Part shown: positions 63,321 to 64,000 of the stretch, in pieces
Numbering within the stretch: the first letter of the stretch is position 1
Layout of the letters: every line of letters starts with the position of its first letter
NCBI RefSeq assembly: GCF_025770725.1
Contig: NZ_JANZKZ010000002.1
Span: 682,001 to 746,000 of the forward strand
Direction: 5' to 3'
DNA length: 64,000 nucleotides
Origin: Sulfurospirillum oryzae
GTDB taxonomy: Bacteria; Campylobacterota; Campylobacteria; Campylobacterales; Sulfurospirillaceae
Made by a program: the position numbers and the translations under genes
Notes under the pieces: generated by a model
Database searches by the model: none
Told to the model about the DNA's origin: nothing
The model's input: the letters and a program-made list of their open reading frames with translations, nothing else

Positions 63321-64000
63321 TTATGCTTTTGTTGATGCTAGTTTTGAGATTGCTTCGGTATTGACTTCGTTCATGTGTGATTTCATCACTTTTTGGTACA
63401 TTTCAACCAAACGATTTGTTTCAATCAATCCTACCATCTCGCTGACAGGGTTAACATTGCTGGTCTCTAAAAAACCTTGCGATACTATATTTCCCTCAAC
63501 GCCTAGTTCTGTTAACTCATCAGTACTTTTAAACTTATAAAGACCATCACCCTCTTTAATCAATGATTTGACATCATCGCTTTGAACAATATACATGCGA
63601 CCTAAGGCATCTTCTTTATTGTAAACACCCCCTGAATGATCGACTCGAATTTCGCCATCTTCAGGAATCGTAATGTACTGTTTGTTTTGAAAATAGGTCG
63701 AAGGTAAAACAGGATAACCCTCTTTGGTGCTTAAAACACCTTCACTGTTCATTGTAAAAGAGCCATTTTGTGTTAAACGAATACCATTAGGCGTTTCAAC
63801 CATAAAGAAAGCATCTTGACGTTTGAGTGCAAAATCCAAACTGTTGCCAGTGTTTTTAATGCCGCCTTGCTCGTACTTAATGTACTGCTCAACCACTTGA
63901 GGAACTCTTGCCACCGAAGCGTTCATAAACTTACTCGCCTCTTTGGTGTTGTCTTTGAGTGGCATCTCTTCTTTATAATCTTGAAAAATTCTTTTAAAAT
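63321..64000 (-). CDS. Flagellar rod protein FlgF/FlgG2-like (5' end off window)
   Basis: At least 226 residues are visible; the frame continues open to the window edge (FKRIFQDYKEEMPLKD), so the ATG at 63965 is internal and the true start is beyond 64000. The sequence shows the FlgF/FlgG body (GNSLDFALKRQDAFFMVETP, SNVNPVSEMVGLIETNR). It precedes flgG by 22 bp, like the flgG2-flgG pair of Campylobacter. It builds the proximal or accessory rod. Confidence 0.9.
   Translation of the reverse strand, partial: FKRIFQDYKEEMPLKDNTKEASKFMNASVARVPQVVEQYIKYEQGGIKNTGNSLDFALKRQDAFFMVETPNGIRLTQNGSFTMNSEGVLSTKEGYPVLPSTYFQNKQYITIPEDGEIRVDHSGGVYNKEDALGRMYIVQSDDVKSLIKEGDGLYKFKSTDELTELGVEGNIVSQGFLETSNVNPVSEMVGLIETNRLVEMYQKVMKSHMNEVNTEAISKLASTKA

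Noticed and set aside
1-64000. CRISPR arrays, tRNA and rRNA genes
   Set aside because: No regularly spaced repeats, cloverleaf or rRNA-like segments noticed on either strand. A covariance-model scan would settle it.

Overview
The window looks like chromosome from a free-living Campylobacterota (Epsilonproteobacteria) close to Sulfurospirillum. This is inferred from AT-rich composition, the purU-cca-CiaD-like-TPR-leuB gene order that I recall from Campylobacter jejuni, many chemotaxis and c-di-GMP sensors, c-type cytochromes and FlgG-type rod genes. No tRNA, rRNA, CRISPR array or intact transposase was seen.

Layout. 1-6.3 kb (minus): an edge-truncated haem-sensor/HD-GYP/GGDEF protein, glyS, a small DUF2892 protein, a secreted endonuclease/exonuclease/phosphatase-family protein, beta-carbonic anhydrase and an unknown exported protein. 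6.3-16.2 kb: ppnP, a CHASE-PAS-GGDEF-EAL sensor, a BaiN-like flavoprotein, trmL, purU, cca, a CiaD-like protein, a TPR protein, leuB, leuD and an ABC ATPase. 16.2-22 kb: a lone RND pump gene, a LysE/RhtB remnant and a convergent response regulator/7TM histidine kinase pair.

22.2-29.4 kb is the accessory island. A 1297-residue protein joins three Fic-like domains, two methyltransferases and a TadA-like deaminase through internal duplication. An overlapping gene of unknown function and an overlapping autotransporter gene follow, closed by a strong terminator. I see no described system that matches this arrangement. 29.6-31.7 kb is an ars operon (arsR, permease, ArsN-like acetyltransferase) whose promoter is covered by an ArsR-type operator.

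32-42 kb: a 1417-residue surface protein, a PAS protein, an HPP protein, a chemoreceptor, nudC, msrPQ and a LysE exporter. 42.2-53.1 kb: a second chemoreceptor, a soluble AAA-FtsH hybrid with degenerate ATPase motifs, tusA-yeeE, UPF0316, ywbE, recQ, a thioesterase, an unknown gene and an rhlE-type helicase with an altered motif III. 53.3-57.2 kb: a diguanylate cyclase and a Sel1 gene bounded by inverted and direct repeats. 57.2-60.2 kb: a six-gene operon with three c-type cytochromes, a Spy/CpxP-like protein and its two-component system. The end holds a lipoprotein, a PhnA-like protein, azlCD, a 56-residue membrane protein, flgG and a truncated flgF-like gene.

Two patterns cut across genes. 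The palindrome TTTACATGTAAA occurs 17 times exactly, and its 10-bp core TTACATGTAA about 28 times, within and between genes, like a highly iterated palindrome. A structured intergenic element with covarying stems around a GCAAAGC loop occurs three times, two of them in opposite orientation on either side of purU.
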